Shown piece after piece: positions 17,108-23,721 of a stretch of 64,000 bases of DNA; positions within the stretch are counted from its first letter, which is position 1, and every line of letters starts with the position of its first letter. This DNA is from JAUIAI01 sp050633665 (GTDB lineage: Bacteria; Pseudomonadota; Gammaproteobacteria; Burkholderiales; Burkholderiaceae_E), in contig JBOEGY010000008.1 in the NCBI GenBank assembly GCA_050633665.1, positions 248,001-312,000 on the forward strand, given 5' to 3'. A model generated the notes under the pieces. The model was not told the origin of the DNA. It saw nothing but the letters and a program-made list of their open reading frames with translations, and searched no databases. The position numbers and the translations under genes are program-made.

Positions 17108-19642
17108 TCAGCGGCGCCCGGATCGGCGTACGCTCTTACTGGACAGCAACCGGGCAGTTGCTGCTTTTTTCTTCTTGCCGGATTTTACGTCCGGACTATT
17201 CGACCGTTTTGTCGCCGCAGACCGTTTGGCCGACGCCTTCGGCTGGCGCTTTGATTTGGATGTTTTGCCCACCTTCCCGGTCTTGCCCGTCTTACTTGTC
17301 TTGTCAGCCTTGGCTGGTTTACCGGCGCGCGCGGCAGATTCAGTCCTGGCCGGCCGCGGCTTGGCTCCAGTCGTGACCCGGCCGAGCAAACGGAAATCAA
17401 TTTTTCTGGACTCAAGGTCTACGCGGGAAATCTGAATATCAATCGGATCAGTCAACCGGTAACGAACGCCTGTCCGTTCACCGAGAAGCTCGTGTCCAGC
17501 GTCATTGTATTGAAAATAATCGCTGCCGAGTTCGGAAACATGAACCATTCCTTCGACATATAGCGCATCCAGGGTGACAAAAATACCGAATGGAGCCACA
17601 CCGGTAATTCGACCCCGGTATTCGTCACCAACCCGATCTCGCATGTACTGGCACTTCAGCCAGGCCATTACGTCGCGCGACGCTTCATCAGCCCGGCGCT
17701 CGTTCGATGAGCACATCGTTCCCAGAATGTCCCAGGTCTCCCGAATAACACCAGCCTGCTCAGCCTTACTCCGACGCTTGCCAGCCCCTGAGTCTGTTTT
17801 CGGGGCAGATGCCAGATGCGGCGGAAGCAAGTGGCCCGGTAATTTGGGCAGGTACTTATTGCCGTCAATCAAGGCCTTCAGCACTCGATGAATCAGCAGA
17901 TCAGGATAGCGGCGAATCGGCGACGTGAAATGCGCATAAGCATCATAAGCCAGCCCGAAATGACCGCTATTGTCAGCGGTGTAGACGGCTTGCTGCATAG
18001 AACGAAGCATCATCGTTTGCAGCAATTGCGAATCCGGGCGAGATGAAATCTGTTCGAATAGCGTCTTGTAGTCGATTGGCGTGGGATCTTCCCCACCCCC
18101 CAGGCTCAGTCCGACGTTTTTCAGAAACGTCTTCAATTGTTTCAGCTTTTCAGGGGTTGGCCCTTCATGAACCCTGAACAATGCCAAGTGCTTGTGCTTC
18201 TTGATGAAATCGGCCGCACAGACATTAGCGGCCAGCATGCACTCTTCAATCAGGCGATGGGCGTCGTTACGGGTGGCCGGAACAATTCGCTCAATACGCC
18301 CGGCAGCATCGCACTCAATACGGGTTTCAACTGAATCAAATTCGAGCGCTCCTCTTTGAGCACGAGCCGCGGCAAAAACCCTGTACAAATCGTGTAGTGG
18401 CACCAGGCGCTGCTCCAGCGCCTGGTCATCAAGTAATCTGGGCGCGTCAACCCGCTCTGCGGCTTCGCCCCCGCCACGCCCGGAGAGAATCCCCCAGACC
18501 TCGTCATAAGTGGTCCTGGCGGCCGAATGCATCACTGCCGGATAAAACTGATAGGCCCGAATATTGCCCTTCATGCCCACGACCATGTCGCACACCATAA
18601 CCAGCCGATCGACGGCCGGGTTTAGCGAACACAGACCATTCGAGAGCTTCTCAGGCAGCATCGGGATGACCCGGCGCGGGAAATAAACCGACGTGCTGCG
18701 TGTGATCGCATCGCTGTCCAGCGCCGACCCAGGCTTCACGTAGTGCGAAACGTCGGCGATCGCAACCAGCAAACGGAAACCCGTTTGCCGTGGGCGCTTG
18801 CCAGCGCTCATGACCGGCTCGCAATAAACCGCATCATCAAAGTCTCGGGCATCAGCACCGTCGATCGTGATAAGCGGCACATCACGCAAATCAATCCGAT
18901 CGGTCAGGTCACCGCGTTGAATTCGCTCGGGCAGCTTGTCGGCCTGACTTACCGTTGCCGGATCAAATTCGTGTGGCACATCGAATTTACGAACCGCAAT
19001 CTCAATTTCCATGCCGGGATCACCGATGTCACCCAGGACGGCAGTCACTTTCCCGATCGGTTCGTGATTTCGGGCCGGCGGGACGGTGATTTCACAAGTC
19101 ACCACCTGACCGTGCGTGGCGCCACCCGCCTCGCCCGGCGCTATCAGGATGTCGTGTTTGATTCGTTTGTCCTCAGGGACAACAATCTGCACGCCACGTT
19201 CGTTCAGGAAGCGGCCCACCAGAACTGCATGCGCTCTTTCAGTAACCTCTACGATTGCGGCTTCCTGGCGCCCGCGCGAGTCTTGTCCTGCAGACTTGAC
19301 CAGTACCCGGTCCCCGTGCATCGCTTTTTCCATCTGGCGCGGTGACAAAAACAAGTCACTGCCACCCTCATCCGGACGAACAAATCCGAATCCGTCCCGG
19401 TGACCGATAACCCGGCCTGCGATGAAATTGAGTTTGCTGGCCAGCAACAACACCCCCTTGCGGTTCGGCAATAACTGGCCATCGCGCTCCATCGCCGCCA
19501 GGCGGCGGTCAAGGATGGTTCGATGAGGCGGTTCGATGACGCTCAGGGCGTCCGCGAGTTCATCCTGGCTGAGCGGCACATCAGCAGCTCGCAGGGTTTC
19601 GAGTATTTTTTCCCGTGATGGCGGGATCCAATCATTCTTCAT
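17108..19642 (-). CDS. rnr: ribonuclease R
   Basis: An 844-aa processive 3'-5' exoribonuclease that degrades structured RNA. The order is: N-terminal helix-turn-helix, cold-shock domains (GFGFVRPDEGGSDLFL), the RNB catalytic domain with ITIDGADARDFDDAVYCEP and its magnesium aspartates, RNB end HFTSPIRRYPDLLIHR, an S1 domain (DEYRGRITGVAPFGIFV), and a lysine-rich tail of about 75 residues. The tail is characteristic of RNase R and binds ribosomes or RNA. It is the first gene of an operon with rlmB. Confidence 0.97.
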   Translation of the reverse strand: MKNDWIPPSREKILETLRAADVPLSQDELADALSVIEPPHRTILDRRLAAMERDGQLLPNRKGVLLLASKLNFIAGRVIGHRDGFGFVRPDEGGSDLFLSPRQMEKAMHGDRVLVKSAGQDSRGRQEAAIVEVTERAHAVLVGRFLNERGVQIVVPEDKRIKHDILIAPGEAGGATHGQVVTCEITVPPARNHEPIGKVTAVLGDIGDPGMEIEIAVRKFDVPHEFDPATVSQADKLPERIQRGDLTDRIDLRDVPLITIDGADARDFDDAVYCEPVMSAGKRPRQTGFRLLVAIADVSHYVKPGSALDSDAITRSTSVYFPRRVIPMLPEKLSNGLCSLNPAVDRLVMVCDMVVGMKGNIRAYQFYPAVMHSAARTTYDEVWGILSGRGGGEAAERVDAPRLLDDQALEQRLVPLHDLYRVFAAARAQRGALEFDSVETRIECDAAGRIERIVPATRNDAHRLIEECMLAANVCAADFIKKHKHLALFRVHEGPTPEKLKQLKTFLKNVGLSLGGGEDPTPIDYKTLFEQISSRPDSQLLQTMMLRSMQQAVYTADNSGHFGLAYDAYAHFTSPIRRYPDLLIHRVLKALIDGNKYLPKLPGHLLPPHLASAPKTDSGAGKRRSKAEQAGVIRETWDILGTMCSSNERRADEASRDVMAWLKCQYMRDRVGDEYRGRITGVAPFGIFVTLDALYVEGMVHVSELGSDYFQYNDAGHELLGERTGVRYRLTDPIDIQISRVDLESRKIDFRLLGRVTTGAKPRPARTESAARAGKPAKADKTSKTGKTGKVGKTSKSKRQPKASAKRSAATKRSNSPDVKSGKKKKAATARLLSSKSVRRSGRR

Positions 19643-19883
19643 AAGTTGTTTCTACAGGCCTGAATGGCAGGCGGTATCTGGTTTTTGTTGGGCACAATTG
19701 GATCCGCTCGGATTTGAGCCTTGGCGACCAAAGCAACGCGAATTTGACAATTTCATTTGCTCCATTAAACTGCCGCCTCACTGTCTGATTCCGCTGAGGC
19801 AGTGAGTTAATCAAAATTTGTGTGTCAATATTTGTGTGGTTAGGCAAGTTCTGAGAGCTGGCAGGCGAGCCTGGTAGCAAACC

Positions 19884-19919
19884 GTAAGCCGGTTTGTAAA
19901 CCGATATGTAAGCCGATTT
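19884..19919. repeat. three tandem 12-bp imperfect repeats
   Basis: Units are GTAAGCCGGTTT, GTAAACCGATAT and GTAAGCCGATTT, directly adjacent. They lie in the region between rnr and tRNA-Leu; function unknown. Confidence 0.7.
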
Positions 19920-19959
19920 TCTCGGCAGCCGCGCCAACGGGTTTAGAATTAGGGAAGGA

Positions 19960-20012
19960 AGTAGCAGTATCAGTGGTAGCAGTAGTTGTAGTGGTAGCAG
20001 TAGCAGTATTTA
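19960..20012. repeat. GTA/GCA-rich imperfect repeat tract upstream of tRNA-Leu
   Basis: A low-complexity tract built from GTAGCA, GTAGTT and GTGGTA triplet-phased units. The 14-mer AGTGGTAGCAGTAG occurs at 19972-19985 and again at 19990-20003 (18-base period). It ends 24 bases before the tRNA and must overlap its promoter region. A TTGTAG (19986) and a TATTTA (20007) are the nearest promoter-like hexamers, with poor spacing. Confidence 0.6.
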
Positions 20013-20036
20013 TGCAGAGTATCAGCAACGAGCAGT

Positions 20037-20123
20037 GCCCAGGTGGCGGAATTGGTAGACGCGCTAGGTTCAGGTCCTAGTGGTGGAAACACTGTGGAGG
20101 TTCGAGTCCTCTCCTGGGCACCA
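20037..20123 (+). tRNA. tRNA-Leu(CAG), prophage integration target
   Basis: An 87-nt class II tRNA with a long variable arm. Acceptor GCCCAGG pairs with CCTGGGC, then A-CCA encoded. The anticodon stem CTAGG/CCTAG holds the loop TTCAGGT with anticodon CAG, and the T arm is present. The last 14 bases are shared with the 15-bp phage attachment core, so integration regenerates an intact tRNA. Confidence 0.97.
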
Positions 20124-20155
20124 TCTCAATANNCGGATTATCTCCTGGGCACCAT
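20110..20155. other. attL region with assembly gap: two copies of the att core around NN
   Basis: The 15-bp core TCTCCTGGGCACCAT occurs at 20110-20124 (tRNA end) and again at 20141-20155. Between them is CTCAATA, which is the host sequence found right of attR, then NN (20132-20133), then CGGATTA, which is the phage sequence found left of the attR core. The record therefore joins an attB-like end to an attP-like start. A real attL would run straight from one core into AATAGCCGG. Confidence 0.85.
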
Positions 20156-20398
20156 AATAGCCGGTATTTGTTGGCTACCCAAGCGGTTTGGTGCAAATCT
20201 GGTGCGGACTAGAGAGAGTCCTACAAACTATCACCAGAGACGGCGCGATATGGCGGTTCTATCGGTCTGCGCCCAGGCGATACCCACATTGATACCCGCA
20301 GTTGTAGGCACTACAACAAACCGCTATCGGGGTCTATCGGATTAAATGGGCGATTAAACCCGAAAGAAATCCCCCGCAAAAATAATTCCAAAAAGCGC
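20156..20398. other. phage left-end non-coding region with integrase-site-like repeats
   Basis: No gene. It holds a 17-bp site at 20188-20204 shared with the int side of the phage, a perfect hairpin GTTGTAG-GCA-CTACAAC at 20301-20317, and three CTATCGG copies (20259, 20324, 20334). In the circular phage this lies next to attP, so integrase arm-type sites and Xis or IHF sites are the natural reading. Confidence 0.5.
20188..20204 (+). promoter_or_regulatory. candidate integrase arm-type site (left)
   Basis: TTGGTGCAAATCTGGTG, which differs in one base from 60574-60590, next to the int gene start. Each is a pair of TGGTG half-sites. Both flank the core in the circular phage (about 35 and 140 bases away), as arm sites of tyrosine integrases do. 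Confidence 0.45.
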
Positions 20399-20433
20399 TT
20401 GACTCGCGTTACTCAATGTACTATATTAATACA
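20399..20433 (+). promoter_or_regulatory. strong sigma70 promoter with overlapping palindromic operator
   Basis: TTGACT (20399-20404), 17-base spacer, TATATT (20422-20427). An imperfect palindrome, TGTACTATATTAATACA (20417-20433, 12 of 17 positions symmetric), covers the -10 box. The expected transcript runs through the 98-aa gene, the HTH gene and the mini-array to the terminator at 21148. The overlapping operator suits autorepression by the HTH protein. Confidence 0.7.
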
Positions 20434-20475
20434 CATGGACAGCAATCAAGCGCGTCTACAACCGGAGATACCGAG

Positions 20476-20772
20476 ATGAGCAAGCCGAAAAAAGTTTTTG
20501 TCAAATTTGTTGGTGACGCATTCCTGCGCAGCGTTGGCGTAGTTGCCTATCGTGAGCCCAACGGTCAGATTTTACTGCGTGCAGAAACTACTACGGGCCG
20601 CCGCGCAATGGGTCGCGACGAATTTACCGGCAAACGATTTCCGATAGCTGATCAGACGATGCCAGAACCTGAATTTCGTCGGCTTGAAGAGTCGTGGGAA
20701 GACGGGATCTACGGGCATTCTGATGTTCGGGTGACGCAACGAGCGCTCAATTTCATGGGTTACGACTGTTAA
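20476..20772 (+). CDS. small phage protein, candidate anti-CRISPR (by context only)
   Basis: A 98-aa soluble, mixed-charge protein with no signal peptide, membrane helix or motif I recognise. The start at ATG 20476 has GGAGAT six bases upstream; the frame is open further upstream but runs across the promoter. It is the first gene of a unit that continues with an 86-aa HTH protein and a type I-F-like CRISPR repeat pair, 18 bases before the HTH gene. That layout (small unknown protein, then small HTH protein, strong promoter with operator, at a phage end) is the classic anti-CRISPR/Aca layout. The function is inference from context; the sequence itself matches no Acr that I know. Confidence 0.6.
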   Translation: MSKPKKVFVKFVGDAFLRSVGVVAYREPNGQILLRAETTTGRRAMGRDEFTGKRFPIADQTMPEPEFRRLEESWEDGIYGHSDVRVTQRALNFMGYDC

Positions 20773-20790
20773 GTTTGAGGCAGCAAACGA

Positions 20791-21051
20791 ATGATTAGCG
20801 CACTGACAGATCATATTGATTCGCCGGAATACGCCGTTGAACTGGTTTCGGCGGCGCAGGCCAGGCGCGGATGGTCGCAGCGGCAACTAGCAGAGCATAT
20901 CGGCGTTAAGCGAGGCGCGCTCAACAATTGGATGCACCGATCTTCCACGCCGACTAAGCTGCCGTTCTCTGCCCAGGTCATGCTAGAGGTACTAGCTGAT
21001 CGGCGCACAATCGGAACGCTGAAAGTTGACACTGCTAAAAAGCAAGGGTAG
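20791..21051 (+). CDS. small HTH (XRE-like) regulator, Aca-like by position
   Basis: An 86-aa protein with a helix-turn-helix at about residues 27-55: RRGWSQRQLAEHIGVKRGAL followed by NNWMHR. It probably binds DNA as a dimer. It is the second gene of the unit starting at 20399, and the palindrome over that promoter is a plausible target for autorepression, as Aca proteins do. GAGG lies 11 bases upstream of the ATG. A generic phage regulator is the alternative. The stop codon lies six bases before the first CRISPR-like repeat. Confidence 0.75.
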   Translation: MISALTDHIDSPEYAVELVSAAQARRGWSQRQLAEHIGVKRGALNNWMHRSSTPTKLPFSAQVMLEVLADRRTIGTLKVDTAKKQG

Positions 21052-21056
21052 TTTTG

Positions 21057-21136
21057 CCTCACTGCCGTGCAGGCAGCTCAGAAATAATTTTCATTCTCTT
21101 GAAATACCCTTAACTGCCGCGCAGGCAGCAACCTGT
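21057..21136 (+). CRISPR. type I-F-like CRISPR mini-array: two repeats, one 24-nt spacer
   Basis: Repeat 1 (21057-21084) has the I-F stem-loop CTGCC-GTGCA-GGCAG followed by the handle CTCAGAAA. Against the Pseudomonas type I-F repeat as I remember it, 24 of 28 positions agree. Repeat 2 begins at 21109. Its hairpin CTGCC-GCGCA-GGCAG (21114-21128) is intact, but the last 8 positions have drifted. Between them are 24 bases (21085-21108), whereas I-F spacers are normally 32. Cas6f cuts at the base of the stem, so a guide with a normal 5' handle (repeat 1) and 3' hairpin (repeat 2) could still be made. Repeat 2 does not need its own handle. No cas genes are nearby. Confidence 0.7.
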
Positions 21137-21147
21137 TCAAGCGGGTC

Positions 21148-21180
21148 GAAAGCCTCGATTTTTCGGGGCTTTCTTTATTT
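21148..21180 (+). terminator. rho-independent terminator of the mini-array unit
   Basis: Ten-pair stem GAAAGCCTCG (21148-21157) with CGGGGCTTTC (21164-21173, one T-G pair), then TTTATTTT. The T-tract is only on the plus strand, so it ends the rightward unit 20 bases after the second repeat hairpin. Confidence 0.85.
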
Positions 21181-21251
21181 TCGGCGGCGGATTTTCCCGC
21201 CAGAATAATATTCTCAGTACTCTCATACTACTTTTGAAGGATGGATACCCG

Positions 21252-22355
21252 CTACGGCGAATACGTCCCCGTAGTAGCGTGTGAGTTGTCCGGCAAGCCC
21301 CAGACCCGGATATAGTTCACTTCAAACGCATTTGCGGCGCTTTGTGAGGTTGTATTGTTCGGTTCTGCATAATCGGCCCCGTTGTAGGTGTGGCCCTGCT
21401 GCGTCCCCATTGATATCAAGATAAACAAAAACTCATCTGGAGCGGAGCCGATAGAGCCAATCAATTGCCCGTCGTAGTACCACCATATGCCAGCAGAGGT
21501 CCATTTAACGCTATATTTGTGGAACCCGGCTGATAGATCCTGGCCGGTTATGCCGCCGTCTGCGACTAATTTTTTCGAGCCCTGAATACTTGTCGCGCCG
21601 TCCGCGCCATCATGATAGGTTCCCGCGTAGTTAAATGGCGTCGTGCCGCCCGAGTTATAGTTAACGTCGCCGCCGAAATATTCCATGATGTCAATTTCCG
21701 GGCGCTGCGTTCCGTCATGAGCATAAAGCCAAAATGCAGGCCAGTTAGAACGGCCCGTTGGTATTCTGCATTCACACTCAAAAATCCCGTACTTCTGACC
21801 GAATCTGAATGTGTCCGCCCCGGATGCGTTGCCAAATTGATTGCCCGGTCCGTCTGTGTTGATGACCCGGCCTTCGTTCCATGTGGAGCCCTGATAAATC
21901 GTGTTCCAGATTTTCAGTAGGCCGTCAGACACTTCATAGTCATTGCCGTTGAATCCCGGCTGGCCTTCCTGGTATCCAAGTTCCAGCCGCCATTTATTAG
22001 AGTCGAGCGCAGCGCTGAATGTTTCTTCAAACGTCATCGGGCCGACCTCACCACTTGTAAATCCGGCTGGCAAGACTCCACCCGGTGTCGGTGACGGGGT
22101 AGGGGTTGGTGCGGGCGATGGCGTTGTCGGCGTCCCTTCAAAACTCACCCAGGAACTACCATTCCAGAACACAGGGCGACCGGCAGGCGTATTCCAATGG
22201 TACTGCCCAACATAGTCACCCGTTTCCGGTAGTTCCCCGGTGCTAGGCTCAACGATTCGGACAACCGATGACAGCCATTGCAACCACGGCCGAGTAATTG
22301 ATAATCTGTCCTTTTCTGCGATTGGCGCTCGCGATGGGATCGGCGGGAATTTCAA
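21252..22355 (-). CDS. phage GH16-domain protein (putative virion polysaccharide depolymerase)
   Basis: A 367-aa protein. An N-terminal part (1-75) like a virion attachment segment is followed by a Pro/Thr linker (75-92) and a glycoside hydrolase family 16 domain (100-355). The catalytic motif ExDxxE is intact as Glu220, Asp222, Glu225 within PEIDIMEYFGG, and WPAFWLY and WWYYDGQLIG are typical of the sandwich. GH16 enzymes cut beta-1,3 or beta-1,4 glucans, agars or related galactans. It is the last gene of the late operon, four-base ATGA overlap with the gene before, so it is expressed with lysis and structural genes and probably helps the phage through capsule or biofilm. No signal peptide is visible. 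Confidence 0.8.
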   Translation of the reverse strand: MKFPPIPSRAPIAEKDRLSITRPWLQWLSSVVRIVEPSTGELPETGDYVGQYHWNTPAGRPVFWNGSSWVSFEGTPTTPSPAPTPTPSPTPGGVLPAGFTSGEVGPMTFEETFSAALDSNKWRLELGYQEGQPGFNGNDYEVSDGLLKIWNTIYQGSTWNEGRVINTDGPGNQFGNASGADTFRFGQKYGIFECECRIPTGRSNWPAFWLYAHDGTQRPEIDIMEYFGGDVNYNSGGTTPFNYAGTYHDGADGATSIQGSKKLVADGGITGQDLSAGFHKYSVKWTSAGIWWYYDGQLIGSIGSAPDEFLFILISMGTQQGHTYNGADYAEPNNTTSQSAANAFEVNYIRVWGLPDNSHATTGTYSP

Positions 22356-22603
22356 CGCTGGTACGCTCCCCGCATGTGCTGGCGCTCCACCTCAGCCACA
22401 TAGGCGTTATAGGTGTGATCTTCCTGCCAGAAAAACAGCCAGTCGATAAATTTTCGGGCGATGATCCAGCGCTTTTTTGGGCTTGGACGGGTTGTCATCC
22501 GGTATGACCGTGCGCTAATCGTTTCGTCAGCACTGCCGGCAATTACAGCATTCGCCAATTGGTCTACTGCGATAGTGACTTGCGTAATCCATTTGCGGCT
22601 CAT
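22352..22603 (-). CDS. conserved phage protein of unknown function, lysis region
   Basis: An 83-aa protein beginning MSRKWITQVTIAVDQLANAV and containing ADETISARSYR. Similar short proteins with W..QV...DQ.AN and DETLSAR are common near lysis genes of podoviruses and siphoviruses, function unknown. ATG 22603 has GAGGTGG just upstream; a GTG two codons earlier is less likely. It overlaps both neighbours by ATGA. Confidence 0.65.
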   Translation of the reverse strand: MSRKWITQVTIAVDQLANAVIAGSADETISARSYRMTTRPSPKKRWIIARKFIDWLFFWQEDHTYNAYVAEVERQHMRGAYQR

Positions 22604-22737
22604 TCCCACCTCACTACGGCAACCGCCTCGCCTTTCCTGTTTAGCGTCATTTGATGCCCCAATGGCCGGCGCTCAATCCCAGTCAGGGTCGGGAAATACC
22701 CAGTCTTGCCCACCAGGCGCAGGGCTTCATTCCTCAA
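22600..22737 (-). CDS. possible small phage protein after the spanin genes
   Basis: A 45-aa frame that starts with TTG at 22737, just inside the end of the i-spanin gene, and ends in an ATGA overlap with the next gene. It reads RNEALRLVGKTGYFPTLTG and then HQMTLNRKGEAVAVVRWE. The overlap pattern of the operon and a GAGGG upstream support it, but the start is uncertain and I know no relative. Confidence 0.35.
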   Translation of the reverse strand: MRNEALRLVGKTGYFPTLTGIERRPLGHQMTLNRKGEAVAVVRWE

Positions 22738-23245
22738 TCTTGACGCCCTCAATCGTGCGCACGACTTCACTGAGCAGAATATGCGCTTTATGCTGCTGAC
22801 GATATTCATTCAGTTTGTCTCGGGCGGCGTAGTACCACTCAGCTCGTATATATCGACCGGGCGGGATAATGGTTCGATTGGTGTCGCCAGCAATTTTTTG
22901 CTGATCCGAATTTCCGTCGGCTTCTCGACCACCACCGTTGGGCTGCTGGCACATGCCGACAACAGGCACACGGACACGATGCACCCGCTCAGTGACCACG
23001 GGCGGGCGGGATAAATACGTTTCGAGTGTTTTCTTTGCATCATCAGCCTTTTCCTGTGAAGTTCTGGCCCGTTCCGTCAGACGCTGCCGCTCCCGCTCCG
23101 CAAGTTCATTGGCGGCGACTTTTTCAGCGGTCAGTTTCAGGATTGTTTTGTCAGAAAAATAGTCGGACAAGGCGTAACCCATACCGAACGACACCACGGC
23201 ACTGACCCCGGCACTGATTGCCATGAGCTTCGGGGTTAGGAGCAT
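22727..23245 (-). CDS. i-spanin (Rz-like)
   Basis: A 172-aa inner-membrane spanin. One N-terminal transmembrane helix (MAISAGVSAVVSFGMGYAL) is followed by a long periplasmic coiled coil rich in Glu, Arg and Ala (residues 35-80), then a less ordered end. With the o-spanin encoded inside it in another frame it fuses inner and outer membranes at lysis. It overlaps the endolysin gene by 10 bases. Confidence 0.75.
   Translation of the reverse strand: MLLTPKLMAISAGVSAVVSFGMGYALSDYFSDKTILKLTAEKVAANELAERERQRLTERARTSQEKADDAKKTLETYLSRPPVVTERVHRVRVPVVGMCQQPNGGGREADGNSDQQKIAGDTNRTIIPPGRYIRAEWYYAARDKLNEYRQQHKAHILLSEVVRTIEGVKIEE
22810..23043 (-). CDS. o-spanin lipoprotein (Rz1-like), nested in the Rz gene
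   Basis: A 77-aa outer-membrane lipoprotein read entirely inside the i-spanin gene in a different frame. A basic start (KHSKRIYPARPW) is followed by the lipobox VCLLSAC, so the mature protein begins at Cys31. A proline-containing short tail follows, as in Rz1 proteins. Nesting of Rz1 in Rz is the lambda arrangement and strongly supports both calls. Confidence 0.75.
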   Translation of the reverse strand: MMQRKHSKRIYPARPWSLSGCIVSVCLLSACASSPTVVVEKPTEIRISKKLLATPIEPLSRPVDIYELSGTTPPETN

Positions 23246-23721
23246 TTCTCTTTCCCGCCGTACTTCTTGAACACCGCCTTGGCGCGGGCCATTGTGATGC
23301 CACCCTGACCATAAACATCACCCGGTAGGGACGCCCACACAGGCGCACAGCGGCGGATAGCACCTTCCAGATCGCCGGCCTTGATCATTTCTAGCGCGTA
23401 TTGTTCTTTGATCGTCAGAACTGCGGCCACGTCCTGAGCCTGCCGACCGAAGTCCCGGAGATTCAACTTCTCCCGGCAATACTCCCAGGTCCGATAGATA
23501 AACTGATACGCCCCGGCAGCAGAAGACCAAACATCCAGGCGCTTGATGTAGACCCTGACATTCGGGTGACGGTCCAGAGATTCGATCCGACTTCCGCCTA
23601 CCAGAGTCTCATAAGCCGTATCGGTTTGACCCGTCTCGCCTTCCCGGATAACCCGCAAGAACGCTTGCAGGTTTTTGGATAGATAGAGCTGGTCACTCAA
23701 ATTGAATGCACGCTCGTTCAT
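23236..23721 (-). CDS. endolysin, lambda R-type lytic transglycosylase (GH104-like)
   Basis: A 161-aa muralytic enzyme resembling phage lambda R. Catalytic Glu27 lies in RVIREGETG (lambda: Glu19 in a similar place). The conserved downstream segments are SSAAGAYQF, LNLRDFGRQAQDVAA and APVWASLPGDVYGQGG, as in lambda. It cuts the glycan strand without water to a 1,6-anhydro product. No signal peptide or anchor, so it needs the holin for release. The start at 23721 is set by the ATGA overlap with the preceding small gene. Confidence 0.88.
   Translation of the reverse strand: MNERAFNLSDQLYLSKNLQAFLRVIREGETGQTDTAYETLVGGSRIESLDRHPNVRVYIKRLDVWSSAAGAYQFIYRTWEYCREKLNLRDFGRQAQDVAAVLTIKEQYALEMIKAGDLEGAIRRCAPVWASLPGDVYGQGGITMARAKAVFKKYGGKEKCS

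Larger units (their letters stand above)
19643..20036. other. non-coding region between rnr and tRNA-Leu
   Basis: About 394 bases without a credible gene. The only structures I see are a 12-bp tandem repeat at 19884-19919 and a GTA/GCA-rich repeat tract at 19960-20012 just before the tRNA. Upstream sequence of rnr on the minus strand should contain its promoter, but I see no clear hexamers. Confidence 0.6.

Noticed and set aside
19632..20028. Minus-strand frames before tRNA-Leu, one with Thr/Ala repeats
   Set aside because: The repeats in the peptide come from the low-complexity DNA tract; no start signals.
21057..21128. The two hairpins as ordinary REP-type or terminator repeats
   Set aside because: The first carries the full I-F handle CTCAGAAA and same-direction partner; no T-tract follows either hairpin, and a separate terminator lies downstream.
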